Shown here: positions 1-8,920 of the stretch, in pieces
Numbering within the stretch: the first letter of the stretch is position 1
Layout of the letters: each line of letters opens with the position of its first letter
Assembly (NCBI RefSeq): GCF_017874735.1
Contig: NZ_JAGGLV010000014.1
Span: forward strand, 62,001-126,000
Direction of reading: 5' to 3'
DNA length: 64,000 nucleotides
Source: Paenibacillus silagei
Lineage (GTDB): Bacteria > Bacillota > Bacilli > Paenibacillales > Paenibacillaceae
Notes under the pieces: generated by a model
The model's database searches: none
What the model was told of the DNA's origin: nothing
The model's input: only the letters and a program-made list of their open reading frames with translations
Program-made: the position numbers and the translations under genes

Positions 1-1
1 T

Positions 2-1720
2 CCAGTAAGCAATGGGCTATTCTCTATTTCATTTGCTTTGTCCAAAAGTGAGGTTGCCGGAACGTATAAAGTGCTGGCAGGAGCGGGCACCCAAGTTGCC
101 GCAGCTGATCTGATTGTCAAAGCGCCGTCGACAGGAGGCGGCACTGGAACTGGCGGCGGAAGCGGAGACGGAGGCGGCACCGGAACTGGTGGGGGCACCG
201 GAACTGGTGGGGGCACCGGAACTGGTGGGGACACCGGAACTGGTGGGGGCACCGGAACTGGTGGGGGCACCGGAACTGGTGGGGGCACCGGAACTGGTGA
301 GGGCACCGGGACTGGCGGCGGCACCGGAAACGGCGGTGGAACCGACAGCGGCACTGGAAGCGGCGGCACCATCAGCACGGGTACCAGCACCAGCGCTCCG
401 ACGGGAACGATCACGGCAGCAGGCAAGCCAGTCACTCCGCCGGCGTCGAATGCTACGCCCGTTCAGGTAGATACAAGCAAGAATACTGCCGTATCGGAGA
501 CGGCGGCGAACGGCCGGGTGACCACGACCGTTAATCAAGACGGCACGGCGCTGGCTGCTGCTCTCTCCGCTGCAGCACAGCAGGATAATCACGGAGCTGC
601 TCCGATTGTTTTCATGGCTTATAATAATATTTCAGGTGCGGGGGTGCGTTTTAGTCTGCCGGCCTCCGTTCTGTCAGCCGCAGCCTTGAATGCACCGGAT
701 ACGATTATATCGATGCAATCCAATGACGGCGAGTATTCACTGCCGCTAAGTGTTCTTGACTTTGCTGCAATCGTGCAAAGCCTGGGCACAGCACCGGATA
801 ACCTCACGATTCAAATCAACATTTCTCCGGCAGCGGCAGATGTGAACGCGGCAATTCAACAAAGTGCGCGGAACATTGCGGCCTCCCAGTTGGGAAGTGC
901 CATTGAATTTACAGTTGCTGCAGCAGGGAGCGGGAAGACAATAGAGCTGAACCGTTTTGGCTCAACCTATGTCAGCCGAAGCATTGTCCTTCCCTCATCT
1001 ATGGACAAAACTCATGCATCAGTAGTTCTTTATGATCCGTCTACAGGACAATTTTCATTTGTCCCCGCTTTGTTTGATAAGCAGGCAGACGGATCGACTA
1101 AAGTAACTTTTAAACGGAATGGCAACAGTACGTATACCGTTCTTGCGTCCACCCGGACATTTAATGATATCCGCAGTCATTGGGCGAAGGCAGATATTGA
1201 ACTGCTGGCTTCGAAGCTGATCGTGAACGGGTCCACGGAGACTCAATTTGCTCCGGATAGTGATATAACCAGAGCGGAGTTCGCGGCATTGCTCGTCCGT
1301 TCACTGGGACTGACTCCTGATACAGCGGGGGCGGACTTCAATGATGTGATGGCGGGAGAATGGTATGCCGGAGCCATTGGTGCAGCAGTTCAGGCCAAGC
1401 TGGTGGAAGGCTTCCAGGATCAGAGTTTCAAACCGAATGACACGATTACCCGTGAGCAAATGGCGGTCATGATCTCCAGAGCGATTTCATTCGCCGGAAA
1501 AAATAACGATGCTATAAGCGGGCAGGCCCGGCCGCTGTCTGCTTTCCAGGATCAGGCTGAGATTAGCAGCTGGGCTCAAGGGGCAGTAGCACAAGCTGTT
1601 CAGGCAGAGATTATTACCGGTATGACACCTGCAACCTTTGTTCCGGCTGCGAAAGCCAGCCGGGCCCAGGCTGTTGTCATGCTGTCCCGTTTATTGAAAT
1701 ACACTGGGTTTATGAACTAG
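2..1720 (+). CDS. SLH-domain surface protein, 5' end outside window
   Basis: The frame is open to the left edge, so the gene starts outside the window; a TTG at 38 is an internal codon. The visible N-terminus resembles the end of an Ig-like/filament domain. A Gly/Thr linker follows, coded by an 18-base unit repeated about eight times at 178-320, then a beta-rich region. Three SLH repeats fill the C-terminus (about 1158-1310, 1335-1490 and 1550-1710), each with the FxD...hWA...I and F.P...ITRAEFA signatures. SLH triplets bind pyruvylated secondary cell-wall polymer, so this is probably a wall-anchored surface protein. Its ligand or enzyme activity is unknown. Confidence 0.85.
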   Translation, partial: PVSNGLFSISFALSKSEVAGTYKVLAGAGTQVAAADLIVKAPSTGGGTGTGGGSGDGGGTGTGGGTGTGGGTGTGGDTGTGGGTGTGGGTGTGGGTGTGEGTGTGGGTGNGGGTDSGTGSGGTISTGTSTSAPTGTITAAGKPVTPPASNATPVQVDTSKNTAVSETAANGRVTTTVNQDGTALAAALSAAAQQDNHGAAPIVFMAYNNISGAGVRFSLPASVLSAAALNAPDTIISMQSNDGEYSLPLSVLDFAAIVQSLGTAPDNLTIQINISPAAADVNAAIQQSARNIAASQLGSAIEFTVAAAGSGKTIELNRFGSTYVSRSIVLPSSMDKTHASVVLYDPSTGQFSFVPALFDKQADGSTKVTFKRNGNSTYTVLASTRTFNDIRSHWAKADIELLASKLIVNGSTETQFAPDSDITRAEFAALLVRSLGLTPDTAGADFNDVMAGEWYAGAIGAAVQAKLVEGFQDQSFKPNDTITREQMAVMISRAISFAGKNNDAISGQARPLSAFQDQAEISSWAQGAVAQAVQAEIITGMTPATFVPAAKASRAQAVVMLSRLLKYTGFMN

Positions 1721-1737
1721 ACTGAGAAGTTCAACAG

Positions 1738-1763
1738 AGCGCTGCCCGCAGGGGTGGCGCTTT
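1738..1763 (+). terminator. Hairpin after first SLH gene
   Basis: AGCGCTGCCC (1738-1747) pairs with GGGTGGCGCT (1752-1761) using two G-U pairs, followed by a short T run. It sits 18 bases after the stop codon. The T tract is weak. Confidence 0.5.
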
Positions 1764-1780
1764 GAATTTATAATGGAAGT

Positions 1781-1840
1781 AACACATTTTGCTCATAACA
1801 TGGCCCCAATTCATCAGTGTTGTTTAAAGGGCAACATTAC
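1781..1840. repeat. Diverged intergenic repeat, copy A
   Basis: This 60-base stretch aligns by eye with 48199-48256, with about 43 of 60 positions identical. Shared blocks include CTCAT.ACAT.GGCCC and GTTGT. It lies in an intergenic region and codes for nothing recognisable. It may be a relic of a dispersed non-coding element. Confidence 0.4.
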
Positions 1841-2016
1841 TCCTCCTTTACGCAGCTTTTCACGACAATTCTTGTATTTCCTCGTTCGTACAACACTCTC
1901 CTGTTCGCCCTGGTATTGCCCAAGCGTTGTCGAACTTTGTCATTTTCCCGTCATTGAGCCTGTGTATAATTATTTTAAATATAAGATATGGGAATTTGAA
2001 GGGGTGGAAGAAAACA

Positions 2017-4167
2017 GTGAAGAGAAATTCAATATGGAAAATGGGGCTAATAACAGCAATGGCTTCGGTTCTAATAAGCGGATGTGTTGTAAGCACCAGC
2101 TCTGTCACATTTAATTATCCTGCTGACCAACCGGACAGCACCGAGCATGTATATTTACGGTATTCGGACGGTACAGTAGCTGCAGTTCCTGATGCTGCAG
2201 GAGGCAGCAGTGTAACCGTTGCGACTTACAGTAATAAAACCATTGTTGGCGGGTATGTGAGCGACGGCAATATAAGCTGGGTTCCGGAATATTCGTATTC
2301 GTACCCCACGGTGAACGTATCCGGATTTCAAACCTACAAGCCTGCTTTTGCCGCAGATCATGTGAAACTGGCTAAACAGCCGGAGCAGGATGCCAATTAT
2401 CCTGCCTATATCAATGTTACTCTTGCTGTCTATGATACTGACGATAACCTGGTGACCGGCCGCACCGAAGTATTTGCCCATTCGGCCACAGCTGACACCG
2501 TATTTAAGAATACGGATCCATTGGATAATCTCAATAATAATAATACTGCTAATGGAGGCTTCTCCTCGTATACAGAGAACGGCCTCGTCACCTTCCTTAT
2601 CCAATCGGACAGTGCGGATATTTCTTCCCAGATTTCGCTGTACTCGGGTGCACAGATCATCGCGGAGAATATCTTCAATAAGGTAACCGGAATCACAGTA
2701 ACAAGCATCGGCGGCGCCGATTCCCTGTATGCGGGAGACTCACTCACTATGAGTGCTGAAGTCCTGCCGTTGTATGCTGCCAACCGGGCTGTAGTCTGGT
2801 CTGTTGTATACGGCAGCGGGTCCGCGACTATTGATGCAACGAGCGGTGAACTTACCGCAGTTGATCCAGGTACAATAACTGTTACAGCCGCAGCTACAGA
2901 CGGCACGGGTACAACGGGCAGCCTCCTGCTTACTATATTGGAGACGCCAGTACCAACAGCATCGCCGATGCCGACTGAGGCCCCAACAGAGGCGCCGACG
3001 CCGACGCCGACCGAGGCCCCAACCGAGACGCCAACATCGACGCCGACCACAGCACCGACCACAGCACCAACCGAGACGCCAACATCGACGCCGACCACAG
3101 CACCGACCGTGGCGCCAACCGAGGCACCAACATCGACGCCGACCACAGCGCCAACCGAGGCACCAACATCGACGCCGACCACAGCGCCAACCGAGGCACC
3201 AACATCGACGCCGACCACAGCACCGACCGAGGCACCAACCGAGGCGCCGACCACAGCACCGACCGAGGCACCAACCGAGGCGCCAACGGAGGCGCCAACA
3301 TCGACGCCGACCACAGCACCGACCACAGCACCGACCACAGCACCAACTGAGGCGCCGACCACAGCGCCAACCGAAGCACCAACGGAGGCGCCAACATCGA
3401 CGCCGACCGGGGCGACAGCACCCATAGGGGTCACGGCGACAGCTGCCCCTACAGCAACACCAACGGCTGCCCCAACGGCCGCAGCAACGCCAATACCTGC
3501 AGCTGCTGGACCGGGTGTGCAGTTCATAAGCAATGTTGTCGATCTTTCCAGTGTGCTGACCAGCCTGTCGCTTAGAATTGAAGAGGCCAACTTGAATCCG
3601 GCTTCGTTGATATTTACGGATACCACGGCTCACTGGGCCAACTCTGCCATCGGTATTTTTGTAAAGTTAGGTGTGGTTTCCGGCTATCCGGATGGCGGCT
3701 TCCATCCGAATGCAAGCATTACCCGTGCGGAGTTCGCTACAGTTCTTGCTAAGGTGTTCGGCCTTTCGGAGACCGCTTCGCCCGGAAGCTCCTTGAGCGA
3801 TACCTCCGGCCACTGGGCCGAAGCTTCCATCCGCGCTCTGCAGCAAAGGGGTGTGATCTCCGGCTATCAGAATGGCCTGTTCCTTCCTAACCGTGAGATT
3901 AGCCGCGCCGAGATTATTGCTATGATCTCCAAGATCATTGACCTGAACAGTGTGAATGCTCCTGCCTCTTCCGGATTCTCTGATCTGGATAAGACATGGA
4001 ATCAAGAACAGATCAGGCAAGCGGCGGCAGCCGGTATTATTAACGGGTCAGGCAATGGCGTCTTTCTTCCAGCCAGGCAGGCGTCCCGGGCCGAAGCTTT
4101 GACTATAGTCCTGCGTGTATTGGAGACTAATCCGGAGCTTAAGACCCTTCTGGATACCTTGAAATAA
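2017..4167 (+). CDS. SLH-domain lipoprotein with BIG2 domain and Thr/Ala/Pro stalk
   Basis: The GTG at 2017 is chosen because AAGGGGTGG lies 9 bases upstream and the product then begins with a lipoprotein signal peptide ending in the lipobox LISG-C (Cys23). In order it has a beta-rich N-terminal domain, a BIG_2-like Ig domain (about 2690-2940), and a long stalk of Thr-Glu-Ala-Pro/Ser-Thr-Pro repeats (about 2950-3420). Three SLH domains follow, near the C-terminus (about 3610-4140). Lipidation would tie it to the membrane while SLH domains bind the wall polymer, an unusual double anchor. A TATAAT at 1965-1970 could be the -10 box. Binding role unknown. Confidence 0.85.
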   Translation: MKRNSIWKMGLITAMASVLISGCVVSTSSVTFNYPADQPDSTEHVYLRYSDGTVAAVPDAAGGSSVTVATYSNKTIVGGYVSDGNISWVPEYSYSYPTVNVSGFQTYKPAFAADHVKLAKQPEQDANYPAYINVTLAVYDTDDNLVTGRTEVFAHSATADTVFKNTDPLDNLNNNNTANGGFSSYTENGLVTFLIQSDSADISSQISLYSGAQIIAENIFNKVTGITVTSIGGADSLYAGDSLTMSAEVLPLYAANRAVVWSVVYGSGSATIDATSGELTAVDPGTITVTAAATDGTGTTGSLLLTILETPVPTASPMPTEAPTEAPTPTPTEAPTETPTSTPTTAPTTAPTETPTSTPTTAPTVAPTEAPTSTPTTAPTEAPTSTPTTAPTEAPTSTPTTAPTEAPTEAPTTAPTEAPTEAPTEAPTSTPTTAPTTAPTTAPTEAPTTAPTEAPTEAPTSTPTGATAPIGVTATAAPTATPTAAPTAAATPIPAAAGPGVQFISNVVDLSSVLTSLSLRIEEANLNPASLIFTDTTAHWANSAIGIFVKLGVVSGYPDGGFHPNASITRAEFATVLAKVFGLSETASPGSSLSDTSGHWAEASIRALQQRGVISGYQNGLFLPNREISRAEIIAMISKIIDLNSVNAPASSGFSDLDKTWNQEQIRQAAAAGIINGSGNGVFLPARQASRAEALTIVLRVLETNPELKTLLDTLK

Positions 4168-4207
4168 GCAAGCCACGTGCGGCTTCTGCAGATTTATTGT
4201 CGGTAGG

Positions 4208-4249
4208 AAAGCCCGCTTCAGCCTTTTCGGAGGCCGGAGCGGGCTTTTT
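4208..4249 (+). terminator. Rho-independent terminator after SLH lipoprotein
   Basis: AAAGCCCGC (4208-4216) pairs with GCGGGCTTT (4239-4247), and five T residues follow the stem. It lies 41 bases after the stop codon. Confidence 0.85.
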
Positions 4250-4349
4250 CTGGAATTTTAGAGGCCGGGCGCGGCTTTTAGCTGTTGAATAAAAATATAA
4301 TTTGAAGTATCTCTGGCAGATCAGTTTCTGATAAGATAGGAGGCACAGA

Positions 4350-6194
4350 ATGCAAGATTCCTTCCTGAATAGAGGTCAACCATCTATGACATATAATGTG
4401 TATTTATCGGCACTTTTGATGGCTGCGACCTGTTGCTCATTACTGCTGGTTTATCTGTGCTTCAAAAGAAGAGACCTTCCTATAGCGGTAAGCTACGGTC
4501 TGGGGATGCTGGCCGGCTCCTTTTATTCTTTTGGCTATGCCTTCGAAATTGTCAGTACCTCTCTTGAGCATATCCGTTTTTGGCTGCGCGTTGAATATAT
4601 CGGGATTCCGTTCGGCACAGTACTGTGGTTCATTATGGTACTTCAGTATACCGGCAGGCAGTCGTGGGTCCGTCCCAGAAATATTGCATTAATGATGATT
4701 GTTCCCCTAATAACCTTCACAGCCCACAATACCAATGAATGGCATCATTTATTCTATACAAGCATGACGATGAACGAGACAGAGGGCTTTCCGCTGGTCA
4801 CCCTCATGAAAGGCCCGTTATATAAGCTTCATGTTCTCTATTCCTATAGTTTTTTCATCATAGGGATGTTTTATTTGCTGCAGATGCTCTTCCGGGCAGT
4901 CCGGGGGATGAAGAAGCAGATTGTCCTGATGATTATAGGTTCCTGGGGGCCCTTTGGTTTTACACTAATTTATTTGAGCGACGCGATCTATATGCCTATC
5001 GACATTTCACCCTTTGGTTTCCTGTTCTCCGGTGTTTTTTATATGTGGGGAATCTACCAGTTCAATATGCTGAGGATCGCGCCGCTGGCACTTCAGCGGG
5101 TGTTCGAATCGATGGAGGAAGCGGTCATTATTCTTGATACCGACAACTGCCTCACCAGCTTTAACCGCTCAGCTAAAGGAATAGTCGGCGGGTTGAATTA
5201 CAGAAATACAGGCCAGCCTGCTGCACAGGTTTTCTCCGGGTATCCCTTGCTGTTGAAGATGATGGCACAGGGGCATGACAGCGCATCAAGAATTCAGCTT
5301 GCAGGTCCGGACGGTAATTTCTATAATGTCCATCTGTCTTTTGTCAGGAATAAGCACCTGAAGATTGTCGGAAAAATGCTGCTGCTAAGAGATGTGACAG
5401 AAGCTGTGCATGCAGAAGAACGGCTGCGTGACAATGCCCGGCAGTTAAGTGAGCTGAACATGTTCAAAGACCGGATGTTCAGTGTGGTTGCCCATGATAT
5501 CCGTGATCCCTTGGCGGTCCTGGTCAATCTGATGGAGCTGCTTGAAGAGGAGATACAGGATGGCAGCGGGGATCATGATGAAGAGATCCTTCTCGAAATG
5601 GGTCAGCAGATCCGGAACACCTTCGGGCTTGTGGAAGTGCTGCTGGACTGGTTCCGGAGCCAGAGGGAAGGCATGATCTTTGATCCGGTAACGCGGGATC
5701 TGGCATATACGGTACGGGCTAATCTGCGGCTCCTGCAGCAGCGGAGTGATACCAAGCAGATTCAGATCATTTCAGAGATCCCGGAAGAGAGCTATATCTA
5801 TGCGGATAAAGAAATGCTGGATCTGATCATCCGCAATCTCTTGTCCAATGCAATTAAATTCTCGTACCGTGGAGGAAGCATCCGCTTAAAGGCGGAGAGG
5901 AGAGACCGTCACATGGTCATCGCTGTGAGTGATACAGGGGGAGGGATATCCCCGGAGCAGGCCGGTACCCTGCTGCAGGATGATTACCGGATCTCTTCAT
6001 CCGGTACCTCTGGAGAGCGGGGAGTGGGCTTGGGACTGACTCTGTGCAGGGAGTTTGTACAGTTGAACGGGGGAGAGCTATGGTTCGACAGCGTACCTTC
6101 CAAGGGGAGCACCTTCTATTTCTCGCTTCCGCTCCCTCCGGAAGCGGAACTGGCTCCAGCAGGCAAGCAGCACGGGGAGGGACTGAGTCAATGA
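4350..6194 (+). CDS. Sensor histidine kinase with N-terminal 7TM region and PAS domain
   Basis: The 614-residue product starts 7 bases after an AGGAGG-type site. About seven hydrophobic helices occupy residues 14-240, matching the 7TM N-terminal region of histidine kinases. A PAS-like domain (about 245-350) follows, then the HisKA helix with phospho-acceptor His382 in VAHDIRDPL. The ATPase domain has an N box (NLLSNAIKF) and G boxes (DTGGGI, GVGLGL). The stop overlaps the start of the response regulator as ATGA, so the two are translationally coupled. The signal is unknown. Confidence 0.9.
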   Translation: MQDSFLNRGQPSMTYNVYLSALLMAATCCSLLLVYLCFKRRDLPIAVSYGLGMLAGSFYSFGYAFEIVSTSLEHIRFWLRVEYIGIPFGTVLWFIMVLQYTGRQSWVRPRNIALMMIVPLITFTAHNTNEWHHLFYTSMTMNETEGFPLVTLMKGPLYKLHVLYSYSFFIIGMFYLLQMLFRAVRGMKKQIVLMIIGSWGPFGFTLIYLSDAIYMPIDISPFGFLFSGVFYMWGIYQFNMLRIAPLALQRVFESMEEAVIILDTDNCLTSFNRSAKGIVGGLNYRNTGQPAAQVFSGYPLLLKMMAQGHDSASRIQLAGPDGNFYNVHLSFVRNKHLKIVGKMLLLRDVTEAVHAEERLRDNARQLSELNMFKDRMFSVVAHDIRDPLAVLVNLMELLEEEIQDGSGDHDEEILLEMGQQIRNTFGLVEVLLDWFRSQREGMIFDPVTRDLAYTVRANLRLLQQRSDTKQIQIISEIPEESYIYADKEMLDLIIRNLLSNAIKFSYRGGSIRLKAERRDRHMVIAVSDTGGGISPEQAGTLLQDDYRISSSGTSGERGVGLGLTLCREFVQLNGGELWFDSVPSKGSTFYFSLPLPPEAELAPAGKQHGEGLSQ

Positions 6195-7327
6195 AAGTGA
6201 TCATTATCGATGATGAGAAGGCTATGCATCTGATATTGAAACGGATGCTTGCCAAGCTGGAAGAGGTTGAACTGATGGGCAGCTTCCTGGATACTGCTGC
6301 TGCTTTTACCTATTTGAGCACTCATGAGGTGGACCTGATCTTTATAGATATCAGCATGCCCAGAGAAAGCGGCCTGGAATTTGCGGCGAGGCTTAGAAGG
6401 GGCGGCAGGAATCCCAAACTGGTGTTCATCACTTCCCATAAGGAGCATGCGTTGTCTGCCTTTGAAATCTACGCCCTCGATTATATTGTGAAGCCGGTGA
6501 TGCAGGAGAGGCTGCATGAGACGGTGCTAAGAGCCGTTGCACAGATTCATCTGGAGCGTGCGGCAGAAGCCGGACGGGAGCCGGATTTAGGCAAGGAAGT
6601 GCGGATCAGCTGTCTGGGCGGAATTGAAATCGAAGGGGTGCAGGGGAACAAGACCAAATGGAAATCACGGAAAAGCGCGGAGCTCCTCGGCTACTTGCTT
6701 GTACATAAAGGCAGGCTTGTGTCCCGTGCACGGCTCATTGAGGATATCTTTGGCGATATGCCGCAGAAGAATGCAGAGATTTATTTGAATACAACGGTCT
6801 ATCAGCTGCGCAAGCTGCTGGATACCTATGGGCTGAAGAAGCATTTGCATTCGGAGAGTAACCATTATGCTTTTACGTGCATGGGGGTTGATGTGGATCT
6901 GCTTGGCTTCGAGGAGGGCTGCAGAAGCATGCCTGTGATAGATGAGGCTAATCTGGAACAGGCTATCGAGCTTGAACAGCTATATGCGGGCGATTTATTC
7001 GGAGACCATGTGTATCCTTGGGCCTGGAATGAGATTGAACGGCTGTCGCTTATGTATTCCGCATTCACCCGGCGTTTGTGCACGGCTCTGCTGGATAAGG
7101 GTGAGACGAATACGGCGAGACGCCTGCTGATCAAGCTGCTGAAGCGCAATGAGCTGGATGAAGAAGCGCATATGCTGCTTATGAGGACCCTGGCTCTCCA
7201 GAATAACAAAGATGCCCTGAACCGGCAGTACCTGCAGTTCGCTGATATTTTGAACCGGGAGATCGGAATCCCTCCTTCGCTTGAGGTCAAATCTTATTAT
7301 GCACAGCTGCTGTCCGGGCTAGGCTAA
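6191..7327 (+). CDS. Response regulator with winged helix and SARP/BTAD-like domain
   Basis: The ATG at 6191 overlaps the kinase stop and has GGGAGGG upstream; upstream in-frame starts lie inside the kinase gene. The 378-residue product has a receiver domain with acidic pair DD near residue 9-10, phospho-acceptor Asp53 (LIFIDISMP) and a Lys near 103. An OmpR-type winged helix (about 145-225) and a helical BTAD-like region (about 235-375) follow, the arrangement of SARP-like response regulators. It is very likely the partner of the 7TM kinase. Target genes are not evident; the flanking SLH genes are candidates by position only. Confidence 0.9.
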   Translation: MKVIIIDDEKAMHLILKRMLAKLEEVELMGSFLDTAAAFTYLSTHEVDLIFIDISMPRESGLEFAARLRRGGRNPKLVFITSHKEHALSAFEIYALDYIVKPVMQERLHETVLRAVAQIHLERAAEAGREPDLGKEVRISCLGGIEIEGVQGNKTKWKSRKSAELLGYLLVHKGRLVSRARLIEDIFGDMPQKNAEIYLNTTVYQLRKLLDTYGLKKHLHSESNHYAFTCMGVDVDLLGFEEGCRSMPVIDEANLEQAIELEQLYAGDLFGDHVYPWAWNEIERLSLMYSAFTRRLCTALLDKGETNTARRLLIKLLKRNELDEEAHMLLMRTLALQNNKDALNRQYLQFADILNREIGIPPSLEVKSYYAQLLSGLG

Positions 7328-7407
7328 CTTAATATACAGTTTTCCTGAGGTAATGAGTCGTGTATAATTTAGGGAATTATGCATTTTTTGAGGATTTGTA
7401 AAAGAGG

Positions 7408-7983
7408 GTGAAGGTGGAGATGACGGGAATGAACAGGCATTCAGAACTTGTAACAGGGGATAAGGTGTATCTGCGCCCGCTTAACGGGGAAGATGCCGAA
7501 ATGTATTATCATATGTTCTACGGCACGGAAGTCCGCAGGCTTACAGGAACGAAGAAGCATATCACCAAAGAGCAGATTGAGAATTATATCGCGCGTAAAT
7601 CCGGAGATGACAGCACGGTGCTGCTGCTCATCGCGCTGAAGGAGAATGATGAGGTTATCGGCGACATCGCTATTCAGGACATCGATGGGGATAACCGGAA
7701 TGCCAATCTGCGGATCGCCATCGGGGACGAGCGGCATCAGGGACAAGGATATGGGCGTGAAGCGCTGCTGCTGATGCTGGATTATGGCTTCGGCATTCTG
7801 AATCTGCACAGGATTGAGCTGGAGGTCTACAGTTATAATGCCCGTGCTGCGCATGTATATGAGTCCATCGGGTTCGTGCAGGAGGGGGTGCGGCGTCAGA
7901 CGCTGTTTTATAACCATGAGTATCATGATGTGATAATGATGGGCATGCTGGAGAGTGAATACCGGGAGCGTTATTTGAAGTAG
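7408..7983 (+). CDS. GNAT N-acetyltransferase, RimJ/RimL type
   Basis: The product of about 190 residues has the GNAT fold signature. A beta strand leads into the acetyl-CoA loop HQGQGYGREALLLMLDYGF, followed by NLHRIELEVYSYNARAAHVYESIGF near the C-terminus, as in RimJ/RimL-like enzymes. The substrate cannot be told. The start is uncertain: GTG 7408, or ATG 7429, which has AGGTGGAG nine bases upstream and looks better. A TATAAT at 7363-7368 may be its -10 box. Confidence 0.85.
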   Translation: MKVEMTGMNRHSELVTGDKVYLRPLNGEDAEMYYHMFYGTEVRRLTGTKKHITKEQIENYIARKSGDDSTVLLLIALKENDEVIGDIAIQDIDGDNRNANLRIAIGDERHQGQGYGREALLLMLDYGFGILNLHRIELEVYSYNARAAHVYESIGFVQEGVRRQTLFYNHEYHDVIMMGMLESEYRERYLK

Positions 7984-7992
7984 AAGTAGGAA

Positions 7993-8009
7993 GGTCAAAT
8001 AAGGTCAAA
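7993..8009 (+). promoter_or_regulatory. CtsR box, distal copy
   Basis: GGTCAAA-TAA-GGTCAAA matches the CtsR operator RGTCAAA-NAN-RGTCAAA at every position. It lies about 90 bases upstream of the hsp20 promoter and before a hairpin, so its effect on the chaperone genes is uncertain. Confidence 0.7.
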
Positions 8010-8043
8010 TCCTTAATAATGTTAAAATTTATTATAAAAAAAG

Positions 8044-8077
8044 AGCCGAAACGCCGGATTTTCCCGGATTTTCGGCT
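8044..8077. terminator. Hairpin between GNAT gene and hsp20
   Basis: AGCCGAAA (8044-8051) pairs with TTTCGGCT (8070-8077). The plus strand has only a poor T tract after it, while the minus strand has a run of seven T. It probably separates the GNAT gene from the heat-shock cluster. Confidence 0.6.
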
Positions 8078-8087
8078 TATACCGGTT

Positions 8088-8116
8088 TTGTTTTCTCTGG
8101 AGGTGCAGGCTATAAT
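8088..8116 (+). promoter_or_regulatory. Promoter of hsp20 cluster
   Basis: TTGTTT (8088-8093), a 17-base spacer and a perfect TATAAT (8111-8116) form a vegetative promoter. Transcription would start near 8123, just before the CtsR box. Confidence 0.65.
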
Positions 8117-8125
8117 AAAGCCATA

Positions 8126-8142
8126 GGTCAGACAAAGTCAAA
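8126..8142 (+). promoter_or_regulatory. CtsR operator at hsp20 transcription start
   Basis: GGTCAGA-CAA-AGTCAAA matches RGTCAAA-NAN-RGTCAAA with one mismatch. It begins a few bases after the predicted transcription start, a position from which CtsR blocks transcription in Bacillus and Staphylococcus. Confidence 0.75.
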
Positions 8143-8197
8143 GTCTTAGCAAGACCGAATTCAAAAAATCAAAAGTCAAATGAGAGGAGAATGAAAG

Positions 8198-8674
8198 ATG
8201 TTTGATTTGGTTCCTTTTGGTAAACGCAGAGATGATGCTTTTGGTGTGCTGGCGAAGTCGCTGAACGAAGTGTTTAATGATGATTTTTTCGCACCGCTGA
8301 CAAGTAACGCGCTGTCTTTCCGGACCGACATCCGGGAGAGTGAAGGGGCATATCTGATCGAGGCCGAGCTTCCGGGCTTCCGCAAAGAAGAAATCGACAT
8401 TGATTATTCCAGCCCTTACTTGACGATCAAGGCGGTTCGCACAGAAGAGAGCAATGAGGAGAACAAGGACCATCAGATGGTGCGCCGCGAACGGCGGTAT
8501 GGTGAATATGTACGCCGGTTCTATGTCCAGGATATTGACGATGCGGGCATCCGCGCTTCCCTGAGAGACGGTGTGCTGAGCCTGGAGGTGCCGAAGCGGC
8601 AGAAGCCGCAGGGCAAACGGATCGAAATTCAGGATGGCGGAAACGATAATTCAGACCGGAAAGAGCTACAGTAA
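8198..8674 (+). CDS. Small heat shock protein, Hsp20/alpha-crystallin family
   Basis: The 158-residue product has a short N-terminal arm, an alpha-crystallin domain (about 45-145) and the C-terminal LRDGVLSLEVPK strand typical of Hsp20. These ATP-independent holdases bind unfolding proteins and pass them to DnaK and ClpB. GAGAGGAG precedes the start. The gene is first in a chaperone cluster with a CtsR operator at its promoter, so heat induction is expected. The same frame stays open for 52 codons past the TAA stop, probably by chance. Confidence 0.93.
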   Translation: MFDLVPFGKRRDDAFGVLAKSLNEVFNDDFFAPLTSNALSFRTDIRESEGAYLIEAELPGFRKEEIDIDYSSPYLTIKAVRTEESNEENKDHQMVRRERRYGEYVRRFYVQDIDDAGIRASLRDGVLSLEVPKRQKPQGKRIEIQDGGNDNSDRKELQ

Positions 8675-8831
8675 GCGGAAGGACAGCCTTATGAGGAAGA
8701 TGGACATCCAAGTCCGGCTGAAGCTGCCGCTTCCGCAGGAACTCCGGGCTTAGCGGCTGTAGCCGATGGCCTATCCAGTTCACAGGGCGGCAACAGGATT
8801 TTACCGGGCTTTTCATATAGCACTTCATATT

Positions 8832-8872
8832 AGACGCATTGTAGTGGGGGTTCCGGCTATAATGCGTCTTTT
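8832..8872 (+). terminator. Hairpin between hsp20 and dnaJ-like gene
   Basis: AGACGCATTGTAG (8832-8844) pairs with CTATAATGCGTCT (8857-8869), followed by TTTT. It may be a terminator or partial attenuator lowering expression of the downstream chaperones relative to hsp20. Confidence 0.65.
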
Positions 8873-8920
8873 CCCGGAGGAAGGCAGAAGGTTCTCATTA
8901 CACGAAAGGAGGAGGTTCCG

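Noticed and set aside
178..320. 18-base tandem repeats as a CRISPR-like array
   Set aside because: The units are contiguous without spacers and keep the reading frame of a Gly/Thr linker.
2430..3633. Long minus-strand frames opposite the Thr/Ala/Pro stalk
   Set aside because: They are mirror images of the repetitive codons of the SLH lipoprotein, with extreme Val/Gly or Arg/Cys composition and no ribosome sites.
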